Part shown: positions 9,793 to 18,749 of the stretch, piece after piece | How the letters are laid out: every line of letters starts with the position of its first letter | Position numbering within the stretch: the first letter of the stretch is position 1 | Assembly (NCBI GenBank): GCA_016716425.1 | Contig: JADJWJ010000020.1 | Span: 1 to 64,000, forward strand | DNA from: Betaproteobacteria bacterium | GTDB taxonomy: Bacteria; Pseudomonadota; Gammaproteobacteria; Burkholderiales; Casimicrobiaceae | Direction: 5' to 3' | DNA: 64,000 nucleotides | Translations under genes and position numbers: made by a program | The notes under the pieces: model-generated | Told to the model about the DNA's origin: nothing | Seen by the model: the letters and a program-made list of their open reading frames with translations, nothing else | Databases searched by the model: none

Positions 9793-10368
9793 GTGGCCTT
9801 CGAGTACGCACACCTGATCGAACAGTACGGTTACGCCGCGACCTTCGCCGGCACGCTGGTCGAGGGCGAGTCGCTGCTGATCCTGTCGGGCCTCGCCGCG
9901 CACCGCGGCTACCTGTCGCTGCCGCTGGTGATCGGCGTCGGTGCACTCGGCGGCGCGCTCGGCGATCTCTGCTTCTTCCTGCTCGGCCGCCACTACGGCG
10001 GCGACCTGCTGACGCGCTTTCCCCGCTTCGCCCCGGCGGCCGACCGCGTGCGCGGCATGATCGAGCGACACCCGGCGGCGACGATCGTCGCCGTGCGCTT
10101 CACGTACGGCCTGCGCGCGGCGGGCCCGGCGATCATTGGCACGACGCGCGTCGCGTTCGCGCAGTTCGCGGCGCTGAACGCGCTCGGCGCAGCGATCTGG
10201 AGCGCGTGCTGGGCCGTGGCCGGCTATCTGCTCGGCCGCGCGGCCGAACGCGTGCTGGGCGATCTCGCACACGTCGAGCGCGAACTCTTCGGTGCCGCGC
10301 TCGTACTCGTCGTGGCCGGCGTGGTCGCGCTGCGCGTCTGGCGGCGCCGGCGCGACCGGCGATCCTAG
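9793..10368 (+). CDS. DedA-family membrane protein
   Basis: This 191-residue integral membrane protein of the DedA/SNARE-associated (VTT) family is taken from GTG 9793. The frame stays open upstream, so the exact start is uncertain. Visible family features are the N-terminal FAGTLVEGESLLILSGLAA, GALGDLCFFLLGRHYG, the arginine-containing VAVRFTYGLRAAGPAIIG and a last transmembrane segment followed by basic WRRRRDRR. DedA proteins act in membrane lipid (undecaprenyl-phosphate or phosphatidylethanolamine) flipping and proton-motive-force homeostasis. It has no evident functional link to the urea genes that flank it. Confidence 0.85.
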   Translation: MAFEYAHLIEQYGYAATFAGTLVEGESLLILSGLAAHRGYLSLPLVIGVGALGGALGDLCFFLLGRHYGGDLLTRFPRFAPAADRVRGMIERHPAATIVAVRFTYGLRAAGPAIIGTTRVAFAQFAALNALGAAIWSACWAVAGYLLGRAAERVLGDLAHVERELFGAALVLVVAGVVALRVWRRRRDRRS

Positions 10369-10592
10369 CCGAACATCCGCCCGACCGGCGCGCATCCATC
10401 GGCGGCCGCGCCGGTGAAGCCCGCGACGCGCACGACGCGGCGGCCGTACGTCGATGCGGCGCCGCCGGGCACGAGGCCGAAGTTGGATCCGGTCCCGTCC
10501 TCGATGCCGACGACGATGTCCGCGAACGACACCCTGAACGAGGCGGCGATGCGCGCGCCGCGCGGCGGCTGCCGATGGTCGAGGTGCTTCAT
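10365..10592 (-). CDS. Possible small hypothetical protein
   Basis: A minus-strand frame of about 75 residues (from ATG 10592) reads RIAASFRVSFADIVVGIED, then GTGSNFGLVPGGAASTYG and VVRVAGFTGAAADG. It has plausible amino-acid composition but no family I recognise, and could be a chance frame in a 486-bp intergenic stretch. That stretch (10369-10854) otherwise holds the control region of urtA. The frame overlaps the 3' end of dedA by four bases, tail to tail. Confidence 0.2.
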   Translation of the reverse strand: MKHLDHRQPPRGARIAASFRVSFADIVVGIEDGTGSNFGLVPGGAASTYGRRVVRVAGFTGAAADGCAPVGRMFG

Positions 10593-10643
10593 TCCAAAGT
10601 GGTGCGAAGTCGGGGTTCGCGCACCAAATTGAATCGGGCGGGA

Positions 10644-10660
10644 TGCACGGCGATGGCGCA
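10644..10660 (+). promoter_or_regulatory. Candidate NtrC binding site upstream of urtA
   Basis: The sequence TGCAC-N7-GCGCA resembles the NtrC enhancer consensus TGCAC-N7-GTGCA with one mismatch. It lies about 75-90 bp upstream of a good -24/-12 element, a usual distance for an enhancer of a sigma-54 promoter. Nitrogen-limitation control of urea uptake by NtrC is well established in related bacteria. The specific site here is an inference. Confidence 0.35.
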
Positions 10661-10734
10661 ACGGGCGGCGCGCCGATGCGCGAAATGTCCGGATTCATGC
10701 ACGAATTCATGGTGTTGCGCAACGACCACGCGGC

Positions 10735-10753
10735 TTGGCATGCCGCGTGCAAT
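10735..10753 (+). promoter_or_regulatory. Sigma-54 (-24/-12) promoter for urtABCDE
   Basis: The string TTGGCATGCCGCGTGCAAT has GG and GC exactly ten bases apart and matches TGGCAYG-N4-NTGCA of RpoN promoters. Expected transcription start is near 10762, giving a leader of about 93 nt to the urtA ATG at 10855. With the NtrC-like site upstream it suggests control by nitrogen status. Confidence 0.5.
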
Positions 10754-10854
10754 GCAACACGGCGAAGACGGATCGTGCGGGGAAGCGCGAGGCCCGCTCC
10801 GGCTTCGACACCATCGGAACGCGTCGACCAACACACCTTCAGCGGGGACAGCAT

Positions 10855-12120
10855 ATGCAACGCAGAGCATTCATCCGGACCACGCTTGCCACCGCGCTCG
10901 CGGCCGCGGGACTCTCCATGGGGCTGCCGGCGCAGGCCGCGGACACGATCAAGATCGGCGTGCTGCACTCGCTGTCGGGGACGATGGCGATCAGCGAGAC
11001 GTCGCTGAAGGACGTCGCGCTGATGACGATCGACGAGATCAACGCCAAGGGCGGCGTGATGGGCAAGAAGCTCGAGGCCGTGGTCGTCGACCCGGCGTCG
11101 AACTGGCCGCTGTTCGCCGAGAAGGCGCGCCAGCTGATCAGCCAGGACAAGGTCGCCGCGGTGTTCGGCTGCTGGACGTCGGTGTCGCGCAAGTCGGTGC
11201 TGCCGGTGTTCGAGGAGCTGAACAGCCTGCTCTTCTACCCGGTGCAGTACGAGGGCGAGGAGCTCTCGAAGAACGTGTTCTACACCGGCGCGGCGCCGAA
11301 CCAGCAGGCGATTCCTGCCGTCGAGTACCTGATGAGCAAGGACGGCGGCGGCGCGAAGCGCTGGGTGCTGCTGGGCACCGACTACGTCTACCCGCGCACG
11401 ACGAACAAGATCCTCCGCGCATTCCTCAAGTCGAAGGGTGTCGATGACAAGGATATCGACGAGAAGTACACGCCATTCGGTCACTCGGATTACCAGACGA
11501 TCGTCGCCGACATCAAGAAGTTTGCGGCAGGCGGCAAGACGGCGGTGGTGTCCACGATCAACGGGGATTCGAACGTTCCCTTCTACAAGGAACTCGGCAA
11601 CCAGGGCCTGAAGGCGACCGACGTCCCGGTGGTCGCGTTCTCGGTGGGCGAAGAAGAACTGCGCGGCGTCGACACCAAGCCGCTGGTCGGCCACCTCGCC
11701 GCGTGGAACTACTTCATGTCGGTGAAGAACCCGGCCAACGACGCGTTCAAGAAGAAGTGGGCGGACTACGCCAAGGCGAAGAAGCTGCCCGGCGCGGACA
11801 AGCCGCTGACGAACGATCCGATGGAGGCCACCTACGTCGGCATGTGGATGTGGAAGCAGGCGGTCGAGAAGGCCAAGTCGACCGACACCGACAAGGTCGT
11901 CGCCGCGATGGCCGGGCAGAAGTTCGCAGCGCCCGACGGCTTCGAGATCAAGATGGACGAGAAGAACCACCATCTGTGGAAGCCGGTGCTGATCGGCGAG
12001 ATCCAGCCGAACGGCCAGTTCAACGTCGTGTGGAAGACCAAGGGCCCGGTGCGCGCGCAGCCGTGGAGCCAGTTCATCGCCGGCAACGAGAAGAAGAAGG
12101 ACGAACCCGAGAAGAAGTGA
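10855..12120 (+). CDS. urtA: Urea ABC transporter substrate-binding protein UrtA
   Basis: This is a 421-residue periplasmic urea/short-amide binding protein. The N-terminus MQRRAFIRTTLATALAAAG carries a twin-arginine-like signal, with probable cleavage after PAQA. Family segments are IKIGVLHSLSGTMAISE, AVFGCWTSVSRKSVLPVFEE, LLFYPVQYEGEE, GAAPNQQAIPAVEYL, LLGTDYVYPRTTNKI and TINGDSNVPFYKEL. It is the first gene of urtABCDE and probably the most strongly expressed. A 306-bp gap holding two repeat elements separates it from urtB. Confidence 0.97.
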   Translation: MQRRAFIRTTLATALAAAGLSMGLPAQAADTIKIGVLHSLSGTMAISETSLKDVALMTIDEINAKGGVMGKKLEAVVVDPASNWPLFAEKARQLISQDKVAAVFGCWTSVSRKSVLPVFEELNSLLFYPVQYEGEELSKNVFYTGAAPNQQAIPAVEYLMSKDGGGAKRWVLLGTDYVYPRTTNKILRAFLKSKGVDDKDIDEKYTPFGHSDYQTIVADIKKFAAGGKTAVVSTINGDSNVPFYKELGNQGLKATDVPVVAFSVGEEELRGVDTKPLVGHLAAWNYFMSVKNPANDAFKKKWADYAKAKKLPGADKPLTNDPMEATYVGMWMWKQAVEKAKSTDTDKVVAAMAGQKFAAPDGFEIKMDEKNHHLWKPVLIGEIQPNGQFNVVWKTKGPVRAQPWSQFIAGNEKKKDEPEKK

Positions 12121-12426
12121 CCATCGGCTCCGTGCGAGCGGAGCCATGGTCATCCCGAGGAGCGCAGCGACGAGGGATCTCGCACGAAGGATGCACAGCC
12201 CGCCGGCGCGGGTGTGGCGGCAGCGGTCGGATGGGCCGCGCCGCCGCCTCGACGCCGGTTTTTCTTGGGCGGTCGGGGGCCGGTCGCGGCCCCTCACCCC
12301 AACCCTCTCCCCGCTGCGCGGGGCGAGGGAGCGAGTCCCGCAAGCGGCTGCGCGGACCCGGGCGAGGGTTGGGGTGAGGGCGGGCGACCTGGCGTCGATG
12401 CGGCGGACTGGTGGAACGTGGAGTCG
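12121..12426. repeat. urtA-urtB intergenic region with two palindromic repeat elements
   Basis: This 306-bp gap has no gene. It contains GTCATCCCGAGGAGCGCAGC at about 12149, a repeat also found near 19318. It also holds a long inverted repeat with 17-bp arms: CCCTCACCCCAACCCTC at 12291-12307 and its complement at 12364-12380. The second element is related to the repeat inserted in the 5-oxoprolinase gene at 54163-54277. In the mRNA it would form a stable hairpin between the binding-protein gene and the permease genes, a usual way to keep binding protein in excess. Confidence 0.8.
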
Positions 12427-14052
12427 ATGCGAATGAACGGGCTGATGCGATCGTGCGTGCGTGCGCTGGGCGCCGCGCTGCTGGCGCTCTTCGCCGGCGC
12501 CGCGGCCGCCGCGCTGCCGGCCGACGTCGTGAGCGCGCTCGCGTTTGGCGACGGCGACGAGCGCGCGCAGGCGATCGGCAAGCTGGTCGCAGGCGGCGAC
12601 GCCGCCGCGCTGCCGCTGCTGCAGGCGCTGATCGACGGCGACGTGCAGACGGTGGGCGAGGACCGCGTGCTGATCGTCAAGGGCGACGCCGCGACCGATG
12701 CCGTCACCGGCGCCGCGGTCTCGCCGCTGCCCGCCAGCCGCGACGACGTCGTCGTCAACAACCGGCTGCGGCGGACGCTCGGCACCGCCATTGCCGCGTT
12801 CAAGCTCGCTTCGCCCGACCGCGCGGTCCGTCTCGCCGCGGCGAAGGAACTGCAGAACAGCGCCGACGAGGACGCGCTGCCGGCGATCGTCGCCGCGGCT
12901 GCCAAGGAGCAGGATGCCGAGGTCAAGGGCCTGCTGGTGCAGACGCAGGCGTCGATCCAGCTCGCGAGCACCGACCGCGCCACGCGCCTTGCCGCGGTCC
13001 GCGTGCTGGCGGGCAGCGACTCGGGGGCGACGAAGACGCTGCTCGCGGGCATCGTCCAGAAGAAGGACGGCAAGTTCGTCGAAAGCGACGAGGAGATCCG
13101 CGCCGAGGCGCAGCGCTCGCTCGCCGCCGTCGAGGGCCGGCTCGCCAAGGGCGACATCGCCGCACGCGTCTTCTCGGGCATCTCGCTCGGCACCATCCTG
13201 CTGCTGGCGGCACTCGGCCTCGCGATCACCTATGGGCTGATGGGCGTCATCAACATGGCGCACGGCGAGCTCATCATGGTCGGCGCGTACGCGACCTACG
13301 TCGTGCAGAACCTGTTCCGGCAGCACCTGCCGGGCGCGTTCGACTGGTACCTGCTGTTCGCGGTGCCGGTCGCGTTCGCGGTGAGCGGGGCGACCGGCGT
13401 CCTGCTCGAGCGCGCGGTGATCCGGCACCTCTACGGCCGGCCGCTGGAGACGCTGCTCGCCACGTGGGGCCTCTCCCTCATCCTGATCCAGGCGATGCGC
13501 ACGGTCTTCGGCGCGCAGAACGTGCAGGTGGAGAACCCGGCGTGGATGTCCGGCGGCGTCGAGATCATGACCAACGTCGTGCTGCCGTACAGCCGCATCG
13601 TCATCGTCGCCTTCGCCGGCGGCGTGCTGCTGGCCGTCTCGCTGCTGCTGACGCGCACGCGGCTCGGCCTCTTCGTGCGCGCGGTGACGCAGAACCGCGG
13701 CATGGCGAGCGCGCTCGGCGTGCGCACGCCCAAGGTCGACATGATGGCGTTCGGGCTGGGCTCGGGCATCGCGGGGCTCGCCGGCTGCGCGCTGTCGCAG
13801 ATCGGCAACGTCGGACCCGACCTGGGCCAGAGCTACATCGTCGACTCGTTCATGGTCGTCGTGCTGGGCGGCGTGGGCCAGCTCGCCGGCACCGTGTACG
13901 CGGCGCTGGGCCTGGGCATCGCCAACAAGTTCCTCGAGGCCTGGCAGGGCGCGGTGCTGGCGAAGATCGCCGTGCTCGTGTTCATCATCGTCTTCATCCA
14001 GAAGCGGCCGCAGGGGCTGTTCGCACTCAAGGGCAGGACCGTCGAAGCATGA
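12427..14052 (+). CDS. urtB: Urea ABC transporter permease UrtB
   Basis: This is a 541-residue protein from ATG 12427 with a signal peptide (LGAALLALFAGAAAA). A periplasmic Ala-rich helical domain follows to about residue 240 (repeats such as DALPAIVAAAAKEQDAEVKG). The LivH-type permease domain then has about eight membrane segments (SLGTILLLAALGLAITYGLM, GVINMAHGELIMVGAYATY). The N-terminal extension is characteristic of UrtB and absent from LivH. Its stop overlaps the urtC start as ATGA. Confidence 0.95.
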   Translation: MRMNGLMRSCVRALGAALLALFAGAAAAALPADVVSALAFGDGDERAQAIGKLVAGGDAAALPLLQALIDGDVQTVGEDRVLIVKGDAATDAVTGAAVSPLPASRDDVVVNNRLRRTLGTAIAAFKLASPDRAVRLAAAKELQNSADEDALPAIVAAAAKEQDAEVKGLLVQTQASIQLASTDRATRLAAVRVLAGSDSGATKTLLAGIVQKKDGKFVESDEEIRAEAQRSLAAVEGRLAKGDIAARVFSGISLGTILLLAALGLAITYGLMGVINMAHGELIMVGAYATYVVQNLFRQHLPGAFDWYLLFAVPVAFAVSGATGVLLERAVIRHLYGRPLETLLATWGLSLILIQAMRTVFGAQNVQVENPAWMSGGVEIMTNVVLPYSRIVIVAFAGGVLLAVSLLLTRTRLGLFVRAVTQNRGMASALGVRTPKVDMMAFGLGSGIAGLAGCALSQIGNVGPDLGQSYIVDSFMVVVLGGVGQLAGTVYAALGLGIANKFLEAWQGAVLAKIAVLVFIIVFIQKRPQGLFALKGRTVEA

Positions 14053-15185
14053 GGAACATGCCCGCGATGACGCCGACGTTCGTGCCGCGCACCGGCAACA
14101 CCGGGACCGGCGCGCTGCCGCGGCTGTGGTCGCCGCGCGCATGGGGCATCCTCGGCGCCGCCGCCGTCGTGCTACTCGTCGTGGTGCCGGTGTGCAACCT
14201 CGTCGTACCTGCGGGCAGCGCGTTCCACCTGTCCGACTACACGGTCACGCTGGTCGGAAAGATCATGTGCTACGCGATCGTCGCGCTCGCGATGGACCTG
14301 ATCTGGGGCTACGCCGGCATCCTGTCGCTCGGGCACGGCCTCTTCTTCGCGCTCGGCGGCTACGCGATGGGCATGTACCTGATGCGCTCGATCGGCCGCG
14401 ACGGCGTCTACAAGAGCGACCTGCCCGACTTCATGGTGTTCCTCGACTGGAAGGCGTATCCGTGGTTCTGGAGCTTCACCGACCACTTCTGGTACGCGGC
14501 GCTGCTGGTCGTGCTCGTGCCCGGCGTCCTTGCGTTCGTGTTCGGCTACTTCGCGTTCCGCTCGCGGATCAAGGGCGTCTACTTCTCGATCATCACGCAG
14601 GCGCTGACCTACGCGTTCATGTTGCTGTTCTTCCGCAACGACACCGGCTTCGGCGGCAACAACGGCTTCACCGACTTCAAGCGCATCCTGGGTTTCCCGA
14701 TCACCGCGCCGGAGACGCGGGTGGCGCTGTTCATGCTGACCGCCGCGGCGCTGATCGGCTTCCTGTGCCTCGGCCGCGCGATCGTGACGTCGAAGCTGGG
14801 CCGCGTGCTGACGGCGATCCGCGACGCCGAGTCGCGCGTGATGTTCTCCGGCTACGACCCGCTCGGGTTCAAGCTCTTCGTCTGGACGCTGTCCGCCGTG
14901 ATCTGCGGCATCGCCGGGGCGCTCTACGTGCCGCAGGTCGGCATCATCAACCCGAGCGAGATGTCGCCGGCCAACTCGATCGAGATCGCGATCTGGACGG
15001 CGGTCGGCGGCCGCGGCACGCTGATCGGCCCGGTCGTCGGCGCCGCGGTCGTCAACCTCGGCAAGAGCTGGTTCACGCAGGCGCTGCCCGAGTACTGGCT
15101 GTACGTGCTGGGCCTCCTGTTCATCCTCGTCACGCTGTACCTGCCGCGCGGTATCGCCGGGCTGTGGGCACGGAAGCCGTCATGA
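14049..15185 (+). CDS. urtC: Urea ABC transporter permease UrtC
   Basis: This 378-residue LivM-type permease overlaps urtB by four bases at its start and urtD by four at its end. Characteristic segments are MDLIWGYAGILSLGHGLFFA, LGGYAMGMYLM, VYFSIITQALTYAFMLLFFR, NDTGFGGNNGFTDF and AVGGRGTLIGPVVGAAVVN. About eight to ten membrane helices are visible. It pairs with UrtB to form the channel. Confidence 0.95.
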   Translation: MRNMPAMTPTFVPRTGNTGTGALPRLWSPRAWGILGAAAVVLLVVVPVCNLVVPAGSAFHLSDYTVTLVGKIMCYAIVALAMDLIWGYAGILSLGHGLFFALGGYAMGMYLMRSIGRDGVYKSDLPDFMVFLDWKAYPWFWSFTDHFWYAALLVVLVPGVLAFVFGYFAFRSRIKGVYFSIITQALTYAFMLLFFRNDTGFGGNNGFTDFKRILGFPITAPETRVALFMLTAAALIGFLCLGRAIVTSKLGRVLTAIRDAESRVMFSGYDPLGFKLFVWTLSAVICGIAGALYVPQVGIINPSEMSPANSIEIAIWTAVGGRGTLIGPVVGAAVVNLGKSWFTQALPEYWLYVLGLLFILVTLYLPRGIAGLWARKPS

Positions 15186-16030
15186 TGAACCTCGCCGTCT
15201 ACGCCGAGCTGAAGGCGCGCGAGGGCCCGACGCCGAGCAAGGCCACCGGCATCAGCGACGGCCACGTGGTGACGCCGGGCGTGGACATCTCGCACGGCGC
15301 CATCCTCTATCTCGACTCGGTGTCGGTGAGCTTCGACGGCTTCAACGCGCTGAACGACCTGTCGCTGGTCGTCGACGCCGGCGAGCTGCGCTGCGTGATC
15401 GGTCCCAACGGCGCCGGCAAGACCACGATGATGGACGTGATCACCGGCAAGACACGGCCGGACGCCGGCACGGCGTACTTCGGGCAGACGATCGACCTCA
15501 CCAGGCTCTCCGAGCCGGAGATCGCCGGCATCGGCATCGGCCGCAAGTTCCAGAAGCCGACGGTGTTCACCGACCACACGGTGTTCGAGAACCTGGAGCT
15601 AGCGCGCAAGGCGGACAAGCGGGTCTGGCCGACGCTCACCGCGAAGCTCGACTCGGCCGCGTACGACCGCATCCTCGCCAACCTCGAGACGATCCACCTC
15701 GCCCCGGAGGCGAAGCGGCAGGCCGGGCTGCTGTCGCACGGCCAGAAGCAGTGGCTCGAGATCGGCATGCTGCTGATGCAGGAGCCGCAGCTGCTGCTGC
15801 TCGACGAGCCGGTTGCCGGCATGACCGACGACGAGACGATGCGCAGCGCCGAGCTCTTCCTGTCGCTCGCGGGCAAGTACACGCTGGTCGTCGTCGAGCA
15901 CGACATGGACTTCGTCGCGAAGATCGCCGACCGGGTGACGGTGCTGCACGAGGGCCACGTGCTGGCCGAGGGGTCGATGCAGCAGGTGCAGCGCAACGAG
16001 CAGGTGATCGAAGTGTTCCTCGGACGGTGA
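15182..16030 (+). CDS. urtD: Urea ABC transporter ATP-binding protein UrtD
   Basis: This 282-residue LivG-type ATPase has Walker A GPNGAGKTT, the family-specific GIGRKFQKPTVFTDHTVFEN, ABC signature LLSHGQKQWLEIG, Walker B LLLLDEPVAGM and switch His in VVVEHDMDF. About 40 residues precede the ATPase core. It starts at ATG 15182 or the adjacent ATG 15185; the first overlaps the urtC stop. Confidence 0.96.
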   Translation: MMNLAVYAELKAREGPTPSKATGISDGHVVTPGVDISHGAILYLDSVSVSFDGFNALNDLSLVVDAGELRCVIGPNGAGKTTMMDVITGKTRPDAGTAYFGQTIDLTRLSEPEIAGIGIGRKFQKPTVFTDHTVFENLELARKADKRVWPTLTAKLDSAAYDRILANLETIHLAPEAKRQAGLLSHGQKQWLEIGMLLMQEPQLLLLDEPVAGMTDDETMRSAELFLSLAGKYTLVVVEHDMDFVAKIADRVTVLHEGHVLAEGSMQQVQRNEQVIEVFLGR

Positions 16031-16034
16031 CGCG

Positions 16035-16721
16035 ATGCTGTCGGTCTCGAAGCTCAACCAGTACTACGGCGGCAGCCACATCCTGCGCGACGTGTCGTTC
16101 GACGTGCCGGCCGGCCGCTGCACGACGCTGCTCGGCAGGAACGGCGTGGGCAAGACCACGCTGCTGCGCTGCCTGATGGGCATGATCCCCGCGCGCTCGG
16201 GCGACATCCGCCTGGGCGACGCCAGCATCGCGACGCTGCCACCGTACGCGCGCGCGAGCCTCGGGCTGGGCTACGTGCCGCAGGGGCGCGACATCTTCCC
16301 GCGACTGACCGTGCAGGAGAACCTGCAGATGGGCCTCGCGACGCAGAAGCGCGGCACCGGCATCCCGGGCTACATCTTCGAGATGTTCCCGGTCCTGCGC
16401 GACATGCTCGGGCGGCGCGGCGGCGACCTCTCCGGCGGCCAGCAGCAGCAGCTCGCGATCGGCCGCGCGCTGACGCTGCGGCCGAAGCTCCTGATCCTCG
16501 ACGAGCCGACCGAGGGCATCCAGCCGTCGATCATCAAGGACATCGAGCGCGCCATCCGCAAGCTGACCGAGGGCGGCGAGATGGCGATCCTGCTGGTCGA
16601 GCAGTACTACGACTTCGCGAAGTCGCTGGCCGACCACTACGTGGTGATGTCGCGCGGCGAGGTCGTCGCGCAGGGCGAGGGTGCCGACATGGAAGCGAAC
16701 AACGTCCGGGGCGTTGCGTGA
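16035..16721 (+). CDS. urtE: Urea ABC transporter ATP-binding protein UrtE
   Basis: This 228-residue LivF-type ATPase has Walker A GRNGVGKTT, Q-loop region GLGYVPQGRDIFPRLTVQEN, signature LSGGQQQQLAIGRAL and Walker B LLILDEPTEGIQPS. It begins four bases after the urtD stop and completes the five-gene urea transporter. Its TGA lies directly at the edge of the pure G/C tract, so any downstream terminator would be hidden or lost there. Confidence 0.96.
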   Translation: MLSVSKLNQYYGGSHILRDVSFDVPAGRCTTLLGRNGVGKTTLLRCLMGMIPARSGDIRLGDASIATLPPYARASLGLGYVPQGRDIFPRLTVQENLQMGLATQKRGTGIPGYIFEMFPVLRDMLGRRGGDLSGGQQQQLAIGRALTLRPKLLILDEPTEGIQPSIIKDIERAIRKLTEGGEMAILLVEQYYDFAKSLADHYVVMSRGEVVAQGEGADMEANNVRGVA

Positions 16722-17044
16722 CCGCCGCGGCCGCCGGGGCCCGCGGGGGGGGGCCGCGGCCGGCGGCCGGCCGCGGGGGGGCCCCGGGGGGGGGGCCGGG
16801 GCGGGGGCCCCGGGGGGGGGGGCCGGGGGGGGGGGCCCGCCGCGGGGGGCCCCCCCGGGCGGCCGCCCCCGCCCCGGGGCGGGGGGGGCCCCCGGGGGCC
16901 GGCCCCCCGGGCGGGGGGCCCCCGCCCCCCCCGGCCCGGGGGGCGGGGGCCCCCCCGCCGCCCCCCGGGGGCCCCCGGGGGCCCCGGCCGGGGCCCCGCC
17001 CCCCCCGCCCCGGGGGGGGGCCGGGCCCCCGGCGGGCCGCGCGG
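16722..17044. repeat. 323-nt tract made only of G and C
   Basis: From the base after the urtE stop to 17044 there is not one A or T. The tract consists of runs of up to twelve G with C runs and no periodic unit. Real high-GC DNA always contains some A/T over such a length. This most likely marks a sequencing or assembly artefact standing in for a hard-to-read region, for example a strong terminator. Reading frames across it are collagen-like (Gly/Pro/Arg) and meaningless. Confidence 0.75.
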
Positions 17045-17078
17045 TTGGCACAACCCGCGGAGGCGCCGTAGTGTGCGG

Positions 17079-18749
17079 ATGTCCGCACCGACCCTGCTCC
17101 GCCGCCTGCACGCGCTGCGCGCCGTCTACGGCGGCGACGCCGCGTCCCGCAAGCTCGATCTGCTCGCACAACTCGACCGCCACGCATTCGGCTCCCCGCG
17201 CGCCCTGACGTCGTATCACGAGGCGCTCTGCTGGCTGCGCGCCTACCCCGACGACGCGCGCGTGCTGCGCCGTGTGGAGCGCGCGCTCGCCCGGTTCGGC
17301 GACCGCCCCGACCTGCGGCGGCACGCGGGCGCGCTCGCCAATTCCGGAGTCGCCGGAACGCCGATCCGCGACCGCTTCTTCTCGCCGGTCGCGCGCTGGC
17401 TCGCCGACCGCTGGCCGGAACGGCTCACGATGGACTGGGACGCCTTCGAACACACCGACGAGCTCGAGAACCTGCTGCCGCTCGTCGCCACCTACAGCGA
17501 GTCGACGGCGCTGGACGACCTCGACCTGACGCCGCGCGAGTGGATCGACGCGATGCGCGGCCGCGAGTCGGACGGCGCGTTCGTCGCGCGGCGCCTGCAC
17601 GCGCTGCCGATGGACGCGTTCGCGCGGGAAAAGATCTACGACCGCCTCGACCCGACGCTGACGCTGGCGTGGGGCCGTGGCGGGCCGTCGCGCACGCACG
17701 CGAAGGCGGCGGGGTTCACGCCCGCTTTCCGGGCCGGCCCGCTGCGCACGCAGCGGCCGCGCCTGCCCGACGCCATTGTCGACCCGCCGCGGGCCATCGT
17801 GCCGGTCGACCGCCGCCGCGGTCGCGCGCTCATCGACCTCGCGCGCGAGGCGATGGTCACCCGCAGCCGCGACCTCGACGCGTTCTCGTACGGCGACCCG
17901 GCCGACGTCCGGCTGATCGACTGCGGCGGCGGCCTCGTGTTCGCGTGCATCGGCGTCGTGCCCGAGCGCCGGCTGATGCTGGAGACCGTCTACGCGTTCC
18001 TCACGCTGAAGGGCGGCGTGCCGATCGGCTACGTGCTGGTGAGCGGCCTCTTCGGGTCGAGCGAGGTCGCGTACAACGTGTTCGAGACGTTTCGCGGCGG
18101 CGAGGCCGGCTACGTCTACGGGCGCGTGCTCGCCGCGACCCGCGCGCTGCTCGCCACCGACGCGTTCACGGTGTTCCCGTACCAGCTGGGCGACGGCAAC
18201 GACGAGGCGATCGAGTCCGGCGCGTGGTGGTTCTACCAGAAGCTCGGGTTCCGCCCGCGCGACCCGAAGCTGCTCGCGCTGATGCGCGCGGAGCTCGCCC
18301 GCATGCGCGCGCGACCGGCCCACCGCTCGAGCGACGCGACGCTCTCCCGACTCGCGACGGACAACGTCTACTACTTCATGCGTGGCGCGCGCGACGACGT
18401 GTTGGGGGTCGTGCCCACCGGCGAGATCGGGCTCGCCGTGACACGCTACCTCGCGCGGCGCTTCGGCTCGGACCGCGCCACCGCGCCGGCCGCATGCGCC
18501 GCCGACGCTGCGGCGTTGTGCGGCGTGCGCTCGTTCGCGGGCTGGACACGCGGCGAGCGTCTGTGGTTCGAGCGCTGGAGCCCGCTGATGCTCGCGCTGC
18601 CGGGGGTTGCGCACTGGAGCCGCGGCGAGCGCGCCGCGCTCGCCGCGGTCGCGCGCGCGAAGGGCGGGCGGCGCGAGTCCGACTACGCGGCGCGGCTCGA
18701 CGCGCACCCGCGCCTGCGCGCGGCCCTCCTGCGTCTGGCTACGAGCTGA
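17079..18749 (+). CDS. Conserved-looking hypothetical protein with GNAT-like C-terminal segment
   Basis: This 556-residue soluble protein starts at ATG 17079 (MSAPTLLRRLHALRAVYGGD). I do not recognise a named family. The N-terminal half is helical and rich in Arg. Near residues 285-390 is a better conserved-looking stretch: ADVRLIDCGGGLVFACIGVV, VPIGYVLVSGLFGSSEVAYN, VFPYQLGDGNDEAIESGAWW and FYQKLGFRPRD. The last resembles the acetyl-CoA-fold end of GNAT acetyltransferases. No signal peptide or transmembrane segment is visible. It ends 11 bp inside the convergent gene on the other strand. Its promoter region is lost in the G/C tract. Confidence 0.7.
   Translation: MSAPTLLRRLHALRAVYGGDAASRKLDLLAQLDRHAFGSPRALTSYHEALCWLRAYPDDARVLRRVERALARFGDRPDLRRHAGALANSGVAGTPIRDRFFSPVARWLADRWPERLTMDWDAFEHTDELENLLPLVATYSESTALDDLDLTPREWIDAMRGRESDGAFVARRLHALPMDAFAREKIYDRLDPTLTLAWGRGGPSRTHAKAAGFTPAFRAGPLRTQRPRLPDAIVDPPRAIVPVDRRRGRALIDLAREAMVTRSRDLDAFSYGDPADVRLIDCGGGLVFACIGVVPERRLMLETVYAFLTLKGGVPIGYVLVSGLFGSSEVAYNVFETFRGGEAGYVYGRVLAATRALLATDAFTVFPYQLGDGNDEAIESGAWWFYQKLGFRPRDPKLLALMRAELARMRARPAHRSSDATLSRLATDNVYYFMRGARDDVLGVVPTGEIGLAVTRYLARRFGSDRATAPAACAADAAALCGVRSFAGWTRGERLWFERWSPLMLALPGVAHWSRGERAALAAVARAKGGRRESDYAARLDAHPRLRAALLRLATS

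Noticed and set aside
9724..14142. Very long minus-strand open frame (1472 codons) opposite dedA, urtA and urtB
   Set aside because: It is a high-GC shadow, Arg/Ala/His-rich low-complexity protein opposite well-supported genes, with no recognisable domain.
16681..17208. Collagen-like Gly/Pro/Arg-rich proteins read across the G/C tract in several frames and on both strands
   Set aside because: Any frame through pure G/C gives only Gly, Pro, Arg and Ala. There is no codon bias or start context, and the tract itself is probably an artefact.
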